The translations under genes and the position numbers were made by a program. DNA of 8,231 nucleotides from assembly GCA_007127275.1 (NCBI GenBank), contig SKZP01000438.1, positions 1 through 8,231 on the forward strand. Direction: 5' to 3'. Position 1 is the first letter of the stretch. Every line of letters starts with the position of its first letter. The notes beneath the pieces were generated by a model, which did not search any database, was not told the origin of the DNA, and worked only from the letters and a program-made list of their open reading frames with translations. Source of the stretch: Planctomycetota bacterium. GTDB lineage: Bacteria > Planctomycetota > UBA8742 > SKZP01. Positions 1 to 6,594 of the stretch are shown piece by piece.

Positions 1-123
1 AGCGGGTCAAGTCATCATTTCTCAGCGACTCTGTGGCTCAGCCGGAGAGGAGCGCAGTTCGCGGGTCTGCCGGTCTGGTGCAAAGGGTCGCGCCAAAGGG
101 CGCTGCGTGGTGTGATACGTGGC

Positions 124-1344
124 ATGACCTCTTCTGTTTCGGATACGAATCCGCCGAGTGCGGAGGGCGCGCGGCGGCCGGCGGTGTTGCATGTGGGCAA
201 CTACTTTTCGCCGCACATCGGGGGTATTGAGACGCATCTGGGTACGGTTGCGGCGACGACGGCCGAGGCGCTTTCGTTGCGCATCCTCGTGGCCAATCAT
301 GCCGGCGCGGCGACGGTCGTGGAACAGCGGGAGCCGTATCTGCTCGTGCGGCTGGGGATGCCCACACGGATTGCAGGGGCACAGCTGATGCCGGGACTGT
401 TTTCGTGGCTGCCGGCGCTTGCCCGGGACGGGGCAATCACCGAGATTCACCACCCACATCCGAGTGCCTTTCACGCCTGGGCGCTGACACGACCGCCGGG
501 ACCGCTTGTCGTGCGCTTTCACAGCGAGATTGTGCGCCAGCGGGTGCTCCGCAAGTTGGTTGCGCCGCTTGTGCAGCACGTCTTTGCCGCCGCCGACGTA
601 ATTGTCCCCAGCTCGCCGCGGCTTGCGGATTCGCCGGAGTTGCGCAGGCACCGGCACAAGGTGGAGCCCATTGCACTGGGGATCATGCTCGAGGAGTTTG
701 CGCCGAGCGTGGCGGTCGAGCGGCGCGCCGCGGAATTGCGCGAGTCGGAAGCGTTCGGCGAGGCCCAACCGTTTGCGCTGATGCTCGGTCGGCACGTGCC
801 GTACAAGGGGACGGAGGTGCTGCTTGCGGCGCTTCGCGGGGATGCGACATTGCGCATTGTGCTCGTCGGCTCGGGGCCGTTGACGTCTCGGCTGCGCCGG
901 CTTGCACAGCGCTGGGGGGTGGCTGAGCGGGTGCGCTTCGTGGCGAGCGTCGGCGGGTTCGAGCGGCATGCGTGGCTGCGCGCCGCGGATGTGCTCGTAT
1001 TGCCGAGCGTGTCGCGCAACGAGGCGTTCGGACTTGTGTTACTGGAGGCGTTTGCCTGCGCCACGCCCGCGGTCAGCACCGAGCTCGGCACCGGCACAAG
1101 CTGGGTGAACCGCCACGGCGAAACCGGGCTTGTCGTGCCGCCGCGCAACCCGCAGGCGCTCGCCGCGGCACTCGCCGAGCTGTTGCAGGATGCGCCGCGA
1201 CGAGAGGCATACGGCGCCGCCGCGAGGGAGCGCGTCGAGCAGCACTTCGACGCCCAGCGCGTCATGCGTCCGCACACGCTGGAGCTTTATTCGCGGCTCG
1301 CCGGCGACGGTACCCGACCGGGCCCTGGGTACGGGAGTCCGTGA
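124..1344 (+). CDS. GT4-type glycosyltransferase (GT-B fold)
   Basis: The 406-residue product looks like a retaining family 4 glycosyltransferase, which moves a sugar from a nucleotide-sugar onto a glycan or lipid at the cytoplasmic side of the membrane. Visible marks are the N-terminal donor/acceptor motif GGIETHL (residues 33-39) after a beta strand VLHVGNYF, LGRHVPYKG (221-229) with the usual donor-phosphate Arg/Lys, VGSGP (248-252), and the EX7E motif NEAFGLVLLE with E300 and E308. GETGLVVPPRNP (332-343) follows, as expected for the C-terminal Rossmann domain. Length is normal for the family. ATG at 124 is chosen; an in-frame GTG at 112 would add four residues, and neither has a clear Shine-Dalgarno. 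The 123 nt upstream show no gene and no convincing promoter. The Gly/Pro-rich last dozen residues look like an unconserved tail. No polysaccharide genes flank it, so the acceptor cannot be named. Family is secure; substrate unknown. Confidence 0.93.
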   Translation: MTSSVSDTNPPSAEGARRPAVLHVGNYFSPHIGGIETHLGTVAATTAEALSLRILVANHAGAATVVEQREPYLLVRLGMPTRIAGAQLMPGLFSWLPALARDGAITEIHHPHPSAFHAWALTRPPGPLVVRFHSEIVRQRVLRKLVAPLVQHVFAAADVIVPSSPRLADSPELRRHRHKVEPIALGIMLEEFAPSVAVERRAAELRESEAFGEAQPFALMLGRHVPYKGTEVLLAALRGDATLRIVLVGSGPLTSRLRRLAQRWGVAERVRFVASVGGFERHAWLRAADVLVLPSVSRNEAFGLVLLEAFACATPAVSTELGTGTSWVNRHGETGLVVPPRNPQALAAALAELLQDAPRREAYGAAARERVEQHFDAQRVMRPHTLELYSRLAGDGTRPGPGYGSP

Positions 1345-1352
1345 GTCTCCCG
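1332..1352 (+). other. Hairpin across the glycosyltransferase stop codon
   Basis: CGGGAG (1332-1337) and CTCCCG (1347-1352) form a perfect 6-bp stem with a 9-nt loop containing the TGA stop. No T-run follows, so this is not a standard intrinsic terminator. It may slow exonucleases at the mRNA 3' end or be chance in GC-rich DNA. Confidence 0.35.
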
Positions 1353-1417
1353 GGTGGGGAGCCCATTCCGTACGCGGCATGGAATGCGCGCCGTGGTGCG
1401 CCGCTCGAGGGAAGGAC

Positions 1418-1440
1418 AGGGCGGTTCCGAGGCCCGCCCT
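1418..1440. repeat. GC-rich hairpin repeat, copy 1
   Basis: AGGGCGG (1418-1424) and CCGCCCT (1434-1440) are perfect inverted arms. The right half, GAGGCCCGCCCT (1429-1440), recurs exactly at 5288-5299 within a longer hairpin, so this is probably one member of a dispersed palindromic family. No transposase or T-run is associated. Confidence 0.55.
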
Positions 1441-1620
1441 ACGTTCCAGATCTGCGGGTACGACACGAGTTTAGCCGCGAGGCAGTGCCGAGCGGGGAAC
1501 GTGTGTGGGTGCGAGGTCGCGGTGTTTCACCCTGAGGCTGCAACGCAGCGAAACTTGTAGATGTCCCCGAATCCGAAAACGCGTGGCGCGCGCGGCGATG
1601 CCTCACGGCCAAACGTTGTT

Positions 1621-1689
1621 ACCCGCAGATCCGGGTACTGTGGTTCCCTGCGAACATTGTTTCGGCAGCAGGTGCCGGCGGCACCCTAC
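1621..1689. repeat. Dispersed intergenic repeat, copy A
   Basis: A small hairpin with a 6-nt loop (ACCCG 1621-1625, CGGGT 1632-1636) is followed 2 nt later by a conserved box starting TGTGGTTC (1639), then CGAAC, TTGTTTC and a distal GCACCCT ending at 1687. The box 1639-1689 matches 5305-5354 at about 38 of 51 aligned columns by hand count, with one gap. In both copies a hairpin with a 6-nt loop precedes the box. In this copy the distal part folds as GGTGCC-ggc-GGCACC (1671-1685). Both copies lie in gaps upstream of genes. Confidence 0.6.
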
Positions 1690-1702
1690 GGAACTCGGCT
1701 TG

Positions 1703-1732
1703 TTGCGCAGGCGTTTGCGCGGTAAGTATGAT
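1703..1732 (+). promoter_or_regulatory. Possible sigma70-type promoter for the TPR-CSD gene
   Basis: TATGAT (1727-1732) matches 5 of 6 positions of the -10 consensus. TTGCGC (1703-1708) lies 18 nt upstream and matches only the TTG of a -35 box. A transcript from here would have a leader of about 60 nt before the ATG at 1798. The hexamer is conspicuous in GC-rich sequence, but the -35 is weak. Confidence 0.3.
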
Positions 1733-1797
1733 GCCGTCGTTCTGCGGATGGCCGCGCGAACCTGGTTGTTTCGCTCGTTTGAGTATTGCGGGGTGCG

Positions 1798-3264
1798 ATG
1801 TACGACGCGGATGCGGCACGTGAGGCGTTGGACGAGGCGAAGCGCTTCGAGAAGTCCGGCGGCACCGACGAGGAAAAGGCGGAGTCCTGGACCCTTGCTG
1901 CGGAGCGTTTCGAGGAGGGACTCACACTCGACCGCTTCGCGGCGTCCCAGTCCATTCACTGTTGGCGAAAGGCGCGCAACCTCGAGAAAGCGGGCGAATG
2001 CGCCGAGACCGCGCTCGAGTACTTCGGCGGCGACCCCTGGGTGCGCAGCAACGCCGCCTGGGTGCAGTACGACAAGCTCAAGAGCATCGGCCGCAACCTC
2101 GACGAGGCCATGCCGGCGCTCAAGCAAATGCTCGAGTTGATGCGCGGGCTCAACGACGTCGGTATCCTTTCCGACAGCGCCTTCTTTCGCATTCGTGCCT
2201 TGACTCCCTTGCGTGACGTGGCGCCAGCGGACGTGCTCGACTTTCTTGCGGAGCGCTTCGAGCAACTCTTTGACGGTTGCACAAGTCTCAGCCGAGACGG
2301 CAAGCCGAGCCCCAAGGAGCAACTCGCCCAGTTGGCCGCGGACCACTTCGAGGCGCAGGAACGCTGGGACGACGCCGTCGCGGCCATGCAACGGGTGGTA
2401 CAGGCCTTTCCGCGCGAGGCTCGGTATGCCCGCCTGTATGTGCGGGCGTTGCTCGAGATGCACGAACCCGAACGCGCGCTTGCCGCGGCTGACGACGCAT
2501 TGATCGAGGTCGGCGATGCCGAGCTTGTGCGCTGGAAGGCACGGGCCTTGGCGTCGCTCGGTCGGCTCGAGGACGCATGCACGACGTTGATTTCCGGCTG
2601 CTACCGCTTTCCGGACCTGTGGCTCTGGCGTGACCTTGCGAAGATTCGCTTCCAACGCGGCGACCTCGAGGGCTCGAACCGCGCTTTGGCCGTGGCGCTG
2701 CGCCAGCTGGAAAAGCGGTCCGTGAAGGAGAAGCGCGAACTGAAGCCGCGGTTGCACCAGGGGCGCTCCGCCGGTTTCGCACGCCTCGGCGAGGCCGAGC
2801 TTGCCGCGAAGGAAGCGGCCGCCGCGCGCCTCGCCTACCAGGACGCTCGCGCCGAGCCGCCCGAGGAACTCGCACGGATTGTCGAGCAGATTGCGACGCT
2901 GGATGCACAGGCCCTCGACCGTGCCGACGACCTCGCCGAGGCGGGAACGCTCGAGCAGACGCTGAACGAGCGGTATGCCACCGAGCGAGAAGCGGAAATC
3001 GAGGCCGGGCTTTCCCCGGCGGAGGTGGTCTTTCTCGACACGGAAAAGGGCTTTGGATACCTACAGCCGGAGGCGGCCGAGGCGGGGGAACCGGAGGAGT
3101 TGCCGCGCGTCTACGTCGCCGTAACGTCGCTTCCGTCTGAGGTAAACGTCGGCGACAAGGTGCGAATGTTCGCGACGCCGGTGACGAACGCCGAGTCGAA
3201 GAATTTCGGCGCGAAGCAACGCGCGGTCGTGGTGCGCCCGGCAACGGCGGCGGAGGAAGCGTGA
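1798..3264 (+). CDS. TPR-like helical protein with C-terminal cold-shock-like domain
   Basis: This 488-residue protein has no signal peptide or membrane segment and should be cytoplasmic. Residues 1-120 are helical and carry the striking patch DPWVRSNAAWVQYDKLK (79-95). Residues about 175-305 show TPR-like helix pairs (QERWDDAVAAMQRVVQAFP, HEPERALAAADDALIEVG, GRLEDACTTLISGCYRFPD, GDLEGSNRALAVAL). A Glu/Ala/Arg-rich helix (325-405) leads to an OB-like end: KGFGYLQ (417-423) resembles the RNP1 motif of cold-shock domains, RVYVAVTSLP (437-446) sits where RNP2 (VFVH) would be, and VGDKVRMF (451-458) matches the following strand. TPRs usually bind proteins and cold-shock domains bind single-stranded nucleic acid, so an RNA-linked adaptor role is inferred. 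ATG 1798 follows GGGG at 1790-1793; a TTG at 1786 would add four residues. Its stop overlaps the next start (GTGA), indicating translational coupling. No named family is assigned. Confidence 0.85.
   Translation: MYDADAAREALDEAKRFEKSGGTDEEKAESWTLAAERFEEGLTLDRFAASQSIHCWRKARNLEKAGECAETALEYFGGDPWVRSNAAWVQYDKLKSIGRNLDEAMPALKQMLELMRGLNDVGILSDSAFFRIRALTPLRDVAPADVLDFLAERFEQLFDGCTSLSRDGKPSPKEQLAQLAADHFEAQERWDDAVAAMQRVVQAFPREARYARLYVRALLEMHEPERALAAADDALIEVGDAELVRWKARALASLGRLEDACTTLISGCYRFPDLWLWRDLAKIRFQRGDLEGSNRALAVALRQLEKRSVKEKRELKPRLHQGRSAGFARLGEAELAAKEAAAARLAYQDARAEPPEELARIVEQIATLDAQALDRADDLAEAGTLEQTLNERYATEREAEIEAGLSPAEVVFLDTEKGFGYLQPEAAEAGEPEELPRVYVAVTSLPSEVNVGDKVRMFATPVTNAESKNFGAKQRAVVVRPATAAEEA
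3252..3256 (+). promoter_or_regulatory. Shine-Dalgarno for the coupled downstream gene
   Basis: GGAGG lies inside the last codons of the TPR-CSD gene, 4 nt before the GTG start at 3261. It supports that start and the coupling of the two genes, although the spacing is a little short. Confidence 0.65.
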
Positions 3265-5042
3265 CGCAACGACAGCAGCGGCTCGAAGTAGAAGAACGCG
3301 TCGCAACGCGGCTGGATGATGCGGTGGTCCTCTCGTTTGCCGGCACGTTGGGGGCGAAGACGTTCGAAACGTTTCGCGCCGCGCTCACGCGCCGTAGGCC
3401 GCCGCAGCAACGAGTGCGGATTGTGGAGATGTCGCAAGTAACGGAGGTCGCCCCCGAGGAGGTGCCGCGCGCGGCGACACTCTTGAGGCTCTTGCGCGAC
3501 GAGTCGCAACGGCGGCTGCTCGTCGCGGCCCCGCCCGAGGGGCTTGCCGAGAGACTCCTCGCGGCGCAGTCTCGGGCGACGGAGGAGCGCGAGCCGTGGG
3601 TCTTTCCCGACGCCGAGGCGGCGCAACTCGCCCTCGCAACGGAGCCCTCGCACCCGCCCGCCCCCGTCGCAACCGACCGGCCGGAACCGGCGACCACGGA
3701 CCACGCCGCGCACCGCAACGCCGCCGCGCTTGTTGCCTCGCAAGCGGCCCCGACGCATCACCTCGACGCCTTTCTCGGCTTTTGCTACGGCCTGCTTAAG
3801 AACCAGTCCATTGCGCTTCCGCCGGGGGCGAGCGCCGAGGGGCTTGCGGCGGTCTTCGCCGACGACGGGGCGCGAGCCCGCGTCTCCGAGGTGTTGAGCT
3901 CGCTCGCGCTCGAGCGGTTAATTCGTGCCTTGCCGTTGCTTGCTCCCGAGGTCATTGCCGGCGAAAAACGCTTCGCCGCCTCGCCGTGGGACGAGCGGCT
4001 CGACGCGCACCTGCGCCCGGGAATTCATCCGCGCACCCTTCACCTGCTCGCCCACCTTTTCCTCGTCGGCTCGCGTGCCTGTTCGGGGGTAGCCTTTGAC
4101 GAGAGCAAGGACGGCGGGCGGTACATGATTGAGCTCGGCGACCGTTTGATCGCCGAAGGACGCGTCTGCCGCGGAAGTGCCTCGCAGAGTCCGTTGCCGG
4201 GCTTCGCGCACTTCGTCGAGTTCGAGGACTCCGAGGCCAGCGAATTCGCGGCGCTGGATCCGTTCGCATACTCCGGGCATACGGAACGGTTGAGCCTGGT
4301 GGACCTTTTGCTGCTCGACGACACGGTGCATGCGGCGCAGCAGGCCTCGATCAAGCTTGCGCGGCAGGTGCCGGAACTCGCCGCCGCGTGGCGCAAGATG
4401 CTCGCGCCGATGTTGTTGCTTTCGCCGTTGAGCGCCGTGACCCGCATGGTCGAGCGGTTGACGGTCACCAAGGAAGAGACGCCGTTTGCAGAGGCGCTCG
4501 CCCGCCCGGCGACGGAGGCAACGCTCGAGCACTTGTTCGGCAGCGGAAACGCGCTTGTGTTCACGTACCTCGAAAGCGAAATCCTGGGCACGTGGTGCCT
4601 CGAGGAGGAGCGGAGTCGTCACCGCGCGGCCCTGCGCGACGCGTGGCTCGAGGTCTTCACCGCAACCCTCGAGCGCCTCTTCACCGTCGCCGAGCGCACG
4701 GGACACGTCTCGGTGCTGAAGGTGGTCCCGCACTTTTATGCGGAGTGGTTTCAGCGCACGAACGAGCAACAGTTCACGCGACACGTCCGCGCACGAATGG
4801 TCGAACTCAAGAGACTCGCCGAGCGCCAGGAACGGGTCCGGCGCGAACTCGGTTTGTTCGAACCGCTACAACGCTTCCTCGAGCTGCTGCAGCGGCTGCG
4901 CGAACTCAACTGGGCGGAGTGCACCGCGGAGCAGGCGTTCTTGTTGGATCAGCCGCTTCCCATGCTCCCGAGGCTGCGCCAAAGCGTCCGCCTCTGCCGC
5001 GAAAAGCTCGCGCTTCCCTTCGGGCACATTGCGCGAACATAG
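3261..5042 (+). CDS. STAS-like N-terminus fused to a large uncharacterised helical region
   Basis: The product is 593 residues, with no signal peptide or membrane segment. Residues about 19-105 follow the STAS pattern of anti-sigma-factor antagonists: strand VVLSFAGTL (22-30), helix TFETFRAAL, strand RVRIVEMSQVTEVAP (51-65), helix PRAATLLRLLRDES, strand RRLLVAAPP (84-92) and a last helix. The canonical DSSG around the phosphorylated Ser is replaced by APEE, so if STAS it has probably lost phospho-switching. A Pro/Ala/Thr-rich linker (125-165) follows. The remaining 430 residues are mostly amphipathic helices that I do not recognise, with a likely coiled coil around 505-550. The start is a GTG overlapping the previous stop by 4 nt, with GGAGG just upstream. 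The pair is therefore probably made together and may act in one complex. A protein-interaction or regulatory role is inferred from STAS biology; no catalytic motif is visible. Confidence 0.85.
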   Translation: MTQRQQRLEVEERVATRLDDAVVLSFAGTLGAKTFETFRAALTRRRPPQQRVRIVEMSQVTEVAPEEVPRAATLLRLLRDESQRRLLVAAPPEGLAERLLAAQSRATEEREPWVFPDAEAAQLALATEPSHPPAPVATDRPEPATTDHAAHRNAAALVASQAAPTHHLDAFLGFCYGLLKNQSIALPPGASAEGLAAVFADDGARARVSEVLSSLALERLIRALPLLAPEVIAGEKRFAASPWDERLDAHLRPGIHPRTLHLLAHLFLVGSRACSGVAFDESKDGGRYMIELGDRLIAEGRVCRGSASQSPLPGFAHFVEFEDSEASEFAALDPFAYSGHTERLSLVDLLLLDDTVHAAQQASIKLARQVPELAAAWRKMLAPMLLLSPLSAVTRMVERLTVTKEETPFAEALARPATEATLEHLFGSGNALVFTYLESEILGTWCLEEERSRHRAALRDAWLEVFTATLERLFTVAERTGHVSVLKVVPHFYAEWFQRTNEQQFTRHVRARMVELKRLAERQERVRRELGLFEPLQRFLELLQRLRELNWAECTAEQAFLLDQPLPMLPRLRQSVRLCREKLALPFGHIART

Positions 5043-5094
5043 AACCTACCTCAACGTTTCTGCTGGCCGCGATCGGCTGCACGGCGGCAGGGGC

Positions 5095-5153
5095 AAGTTG
5101 GCGCTCGCTGCGCCGCGCGAGGTGGCTACGGCCACGCCTCTGCGGCTCAACTT
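5095..5153. repeat. Imperfect long inverted repeat
   Basis: The arms pair as AAGTTG/CAACTT (5095-5100 with 5148-5153), CCGC/GCGG (5113-5116 with 5142-5145), GAGG/CCTC (5119-5122 with 5137-5140) and TGGC/GCCA (5123-5126 with 5131-5134) around a TACG tetraloop. That is 18 pairs with one large asymmetric internal loop. There is no T-run. It could be a folded RNA 3' end or an extragenic palindrome. Confidence 0.45.
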
Positions 5154-5186
5154 CCTTCGCCTCGCACAGTCTTCGCTCGTGACGCT

Positions 5187-5205
5187 CACCTTCGGAAGGT
5201 GTTTT
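5187..5205 (+). terminator. Probable intrinsic terminator of the TPR-CSD/STAS-like operon
   Basis: CACCTT (5187-5192) and AAGGTG (5196-5201) form a perfect 6-bp stem with a 3-nt loop, followed directly by TTTT and then CT. It lies about 145 nt past the stop of the STAS-like gene on the same strand. The stem is short and the T-run only four long, so efficiency may be modest. Confidence 0.5.
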
Positions 5206-5225
5206 CTGACAGCTCCTGCGTCCAA

Positions 5226-5252
5226 GCTGTGCGCAGCATGAATGCGCACAGC
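5226..5252. promoter_or_regulatory. Perfect 10-bp inverted repeat, possible operator
   Basis: GCTGTGCGCA (5226-5235) and TGCGCACAGC (5243-5252) are exact reverse complements around a 7-nt spacer. The size and spacing suit a site for a dimeric DNA-binding protein or a stable hairpin. It lies about 190 nt upstream of the prepilin peptidase start and 20 nt after the terminator-like stem. It could also be part of the repeat cluster around it. Confidence 0.45.
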
Positions 5253-5276
5253 CGTTCTCCGCCCGCGGGACGAATT

Positions 5277-5354
5277 GGGCGGGCGCGGAGGCCCGCCCTC
5301 CGTATGTGGTTCTGTTCGAACGTTGTTTCTGCAACCAAACCGGCTGCACCCTTC
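5277..5354. repeat. Dispersed intergenic repeat, copy B, with GC hairpin
   Basis: GGGCGGGC (5277-5284) and GCCCGCCC (5291-5298) form a perfect 8-bp stem with a 6-nt loop. Six nt later begins the box TGTGGTTC (5305), then CGAAC, TTGTTTC, CCGGC and GCACCCT to 5352, matching copy A at 1639-1689 at about three quarters of positions. The hairpin's right half also repeats at 1429-1440. No T-run follows the hairpin, so it is not read as a terminator. Confidence 0.6.
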
Positions 5355-5442
5355 ATCAGGTATCTCGGTTGCGCTTGCGGCGCGTTCGTGGTTCGGTAGG
5401 GCGACGCGCGAGGAAACTCTGAAGGTCGAGGACGGATTCCGG

Positions 5443-6519
5443 ATGGACGCGATCACTCTCTGTCTACCGCTTGCCGCTGGTGCGCCGCTTGCCGAGGTCG
5501 CCGGGCTCGTGCCGGATGCGTTTATCCTCGTCGTTGCCGTGCTTGTCGGGTTGATGGTCGGCTCCTTTCTCAACGTCGTCATCTACCGCATGCCGCGCAA
5601 TTGCCTCTCAATTGTGCGCCCCCGCTCCCACTGCCCGAGCTGCCAGACGCCCATTGCCTGGTACGACAACCTCCCCTTGTTCAGTTGGGCCCTGCTCAAC
5701 GGCAAATGCCGGCATTGCAAGGGGGCCATCTCGATGCGCTACCCGCTCGTCGAGGCGACGACGGGTTTGCTGTTCTTCTTGATTGTCTGGCTCAACGTCG
5801 TTCGGCCGGAACTTGTCCACGAGCCGTATGCGTGGTTGACCGCCCTCGCACAGCTTGTCTTCGTGTGCCTGCTGGTCGTCGGCGGGTTGATCGACCTCGA
5901 CCTGACGGTGATTCCCGACCGCATCACGCTCGGCGGCACCGTCGTCATCCTTGCCTTCGCCGCGGCCAACCCCTGGCACGGCGGCGTCTACGTGCCACAA
6001 GAAGACCGCATCGAAGTACAATCCATGGTCGTCGGCCCCGACCAACCACCCCTCGAGCTTCGCGTGCCGGTGGAGTACCAGGGCAAGTTCGCGCGAGTCG
6101 CCGAACAAGCGCCCGGCACCGCTTTGCACGAGCACGTCGAGAGCGAACACCTGCGCAGCTTTCTTGGCGCCTTGTTCGGCGCGTTGATTGCCGGCGGCGC
6201 CATGCTTGTGCTCCGCACCTTGGCCACGGGGGTGTTGCTGAAAAAAGCACTGCGGTACGGACAAGGCGCCGCCATGGGCCTCGGCGACGTGAAGTTGATG
6301 ATGCTCTTCGGCGCCATGCTCGGCTGGCCGGGTGCGCTGCTCTCCATCTTCGGCGGCGCCGCCCTGGGAATCCTCGTCACCGTGCCAATGATGATGAAAA
6401 AGGGTCAGCACCTCTTCCCCTTCGGCCCGTTCCTGGCCGCTTCGGCCATTGTCTTGCTGTTGACCTACGGCGCGTTCCTGGACGTTCTCGTCCGCTTTTA
6501 CGCCCCGCTGTTCGTATAG
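5443..6519 (+). CDS. pilD: Prepilin peptidase / leader peptidase (aspartic family A24)
   Basis: This 358-residue polytopic membrane enzyme cleaves the leader of type IV pilin or type II secretion pseudopilin precursors and usually N-methylates the new N-terminus. It shows GSFLNVVIYRMPR (40-52), a cytoplasmic zinc-type pair of CxxC motifs (C64/C67 and C89/C92) ending in YPLVEATTG, the first catalytic Asp region GGLIDLDLTVIPDR (148-160; D151, D153, D159), the second catalytic motif GLGD (279-282), and FPFGPF (325-330) near the end. An unusual hydrophilic stretch of about 60-70 residues (178-240) separates the two Asp-bearing regions. ATG 5443 is chosen because homology begins soon after it and GAGG lies at 5428-5431, 11 nt upstream; the longer frame from 5242 would translate repeat hairpins. 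No pilin or secretion genes adjoin it. The gene could equally be called gspO. Confidence 0.94.
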   Translation: MDAITLCLPLAAGAPLAEVAGLVPDAFILVVAVLVGLMVGSFLNVVIYRMPRNCLSIVRPRSHCPSCQTPIAWYDNLPLFSWALLNGKCRHCKGAISMRYPLVEATTGLLFFLIVWLNVVRPELVHEPYAWLTALAQLVFVCLLVVGGLIDLDLTVIPDRITLGGTVVILAFAAANPWHGGVYVPQEDRIEVQSMVVGPDQPPLELRVPVEYQGKFARVAEQAPGTALHEHVESEHLRSFLGALFGALIAGGAMLVLRTLATGVLLKKALRYGQGAAMGLGDVKLMMLFGAMLGWPGALLSIFGGAALGILVTVPMMMKKGQHLFPFGPFLAASAIVLLLTYGAFLDVLVRFYAPLFV

Positions 6520-6594
6520 GCGTAGCCCCCGGCAGCCGCCCGAATGCCGGCAACCAAAGTCTCCTGTCAGCTCCTAGCCGAGAAAACTGCCTTC

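Larger units (their letters stand above)
1345..1797. other. Non-coding gap with small hairpins
   Basis: There is no credible gene in these 453 nt; the open frames here are short, rich in Arg/Cys/Gly and lack ribosome sites. The stretch holds a GC hairpin (1418-1440), a short stem GCTGC-aac-GCAGC (1535-1547) flanked by GTTTC at 1522-1526 and GAAAC at 1548-1552, a dispersed repeat copy (1621-1689) and a possible promoter (1703-1732). The words CAGATCTGCGGGTAC (from 1447) and CAGATCCGGGTAC (from 1626) resemble each other, so part of the gap may be internally duplicated. It looks like degraded repeat DNA rather than a decayed gene. Confidence 0.6.
5043..5442. other. 400-nt structured non-coding gap
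   Basis: I see no gene here; a longer frame running into the peptidase from 5242 crosses the hairpins and reads as non-protein sequence. The gap holds in order an imperfect hairpin (5095-5153), a terminator-like stem (5187-5205), a perfect 10-bp inverted repeat (5226-5252), the palindrome CCCGCGGG (5262-5269) and a second dispersed repeat copy (5277-5354) containing the palindrome GTTCGAAC (5314-5321). No promoter for the peptidase gene is convincing. Confidence 0.6.

Noticed and set aside
22..969. Minus-strand open frame of 315 codons
   Set aside because: It is antisense to the glycosyltransferase and its His/Arg/Pro-rich translation has no motif; the plus-strand GT4 motifs are unambiguous.
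1603..2757. Minus-strand open frame of 384 codons
   Set aside because: It lies antisense to the TPR-CSD gene, extends into repeat DNA and shows no recognisable domain or ribosome site.
2288..3718. Long minus-strand open frame of 476 codons opposite the coupled gene pair
   Set aside because: It is Arg/Ser/Pro-rich low-complexity translation antisense to two well-supported genes, the usual artefact of high-GC coding DNA.
5277..5298. GC hairpin as an intrinsic terminator
   Set aside because: The stem is strong but no T-run follows on either side, and it recurs in part elsewhere, so a repeat is the better reading.
5242..5442. Longer N-terminus for the prepilin peptidase
   Set aside because: The extra 67 residues translate through the GC hairpin and dispersed repeat, lack family similarity and follow no ribosome site, while ATG 5443 has GAGG upstream.
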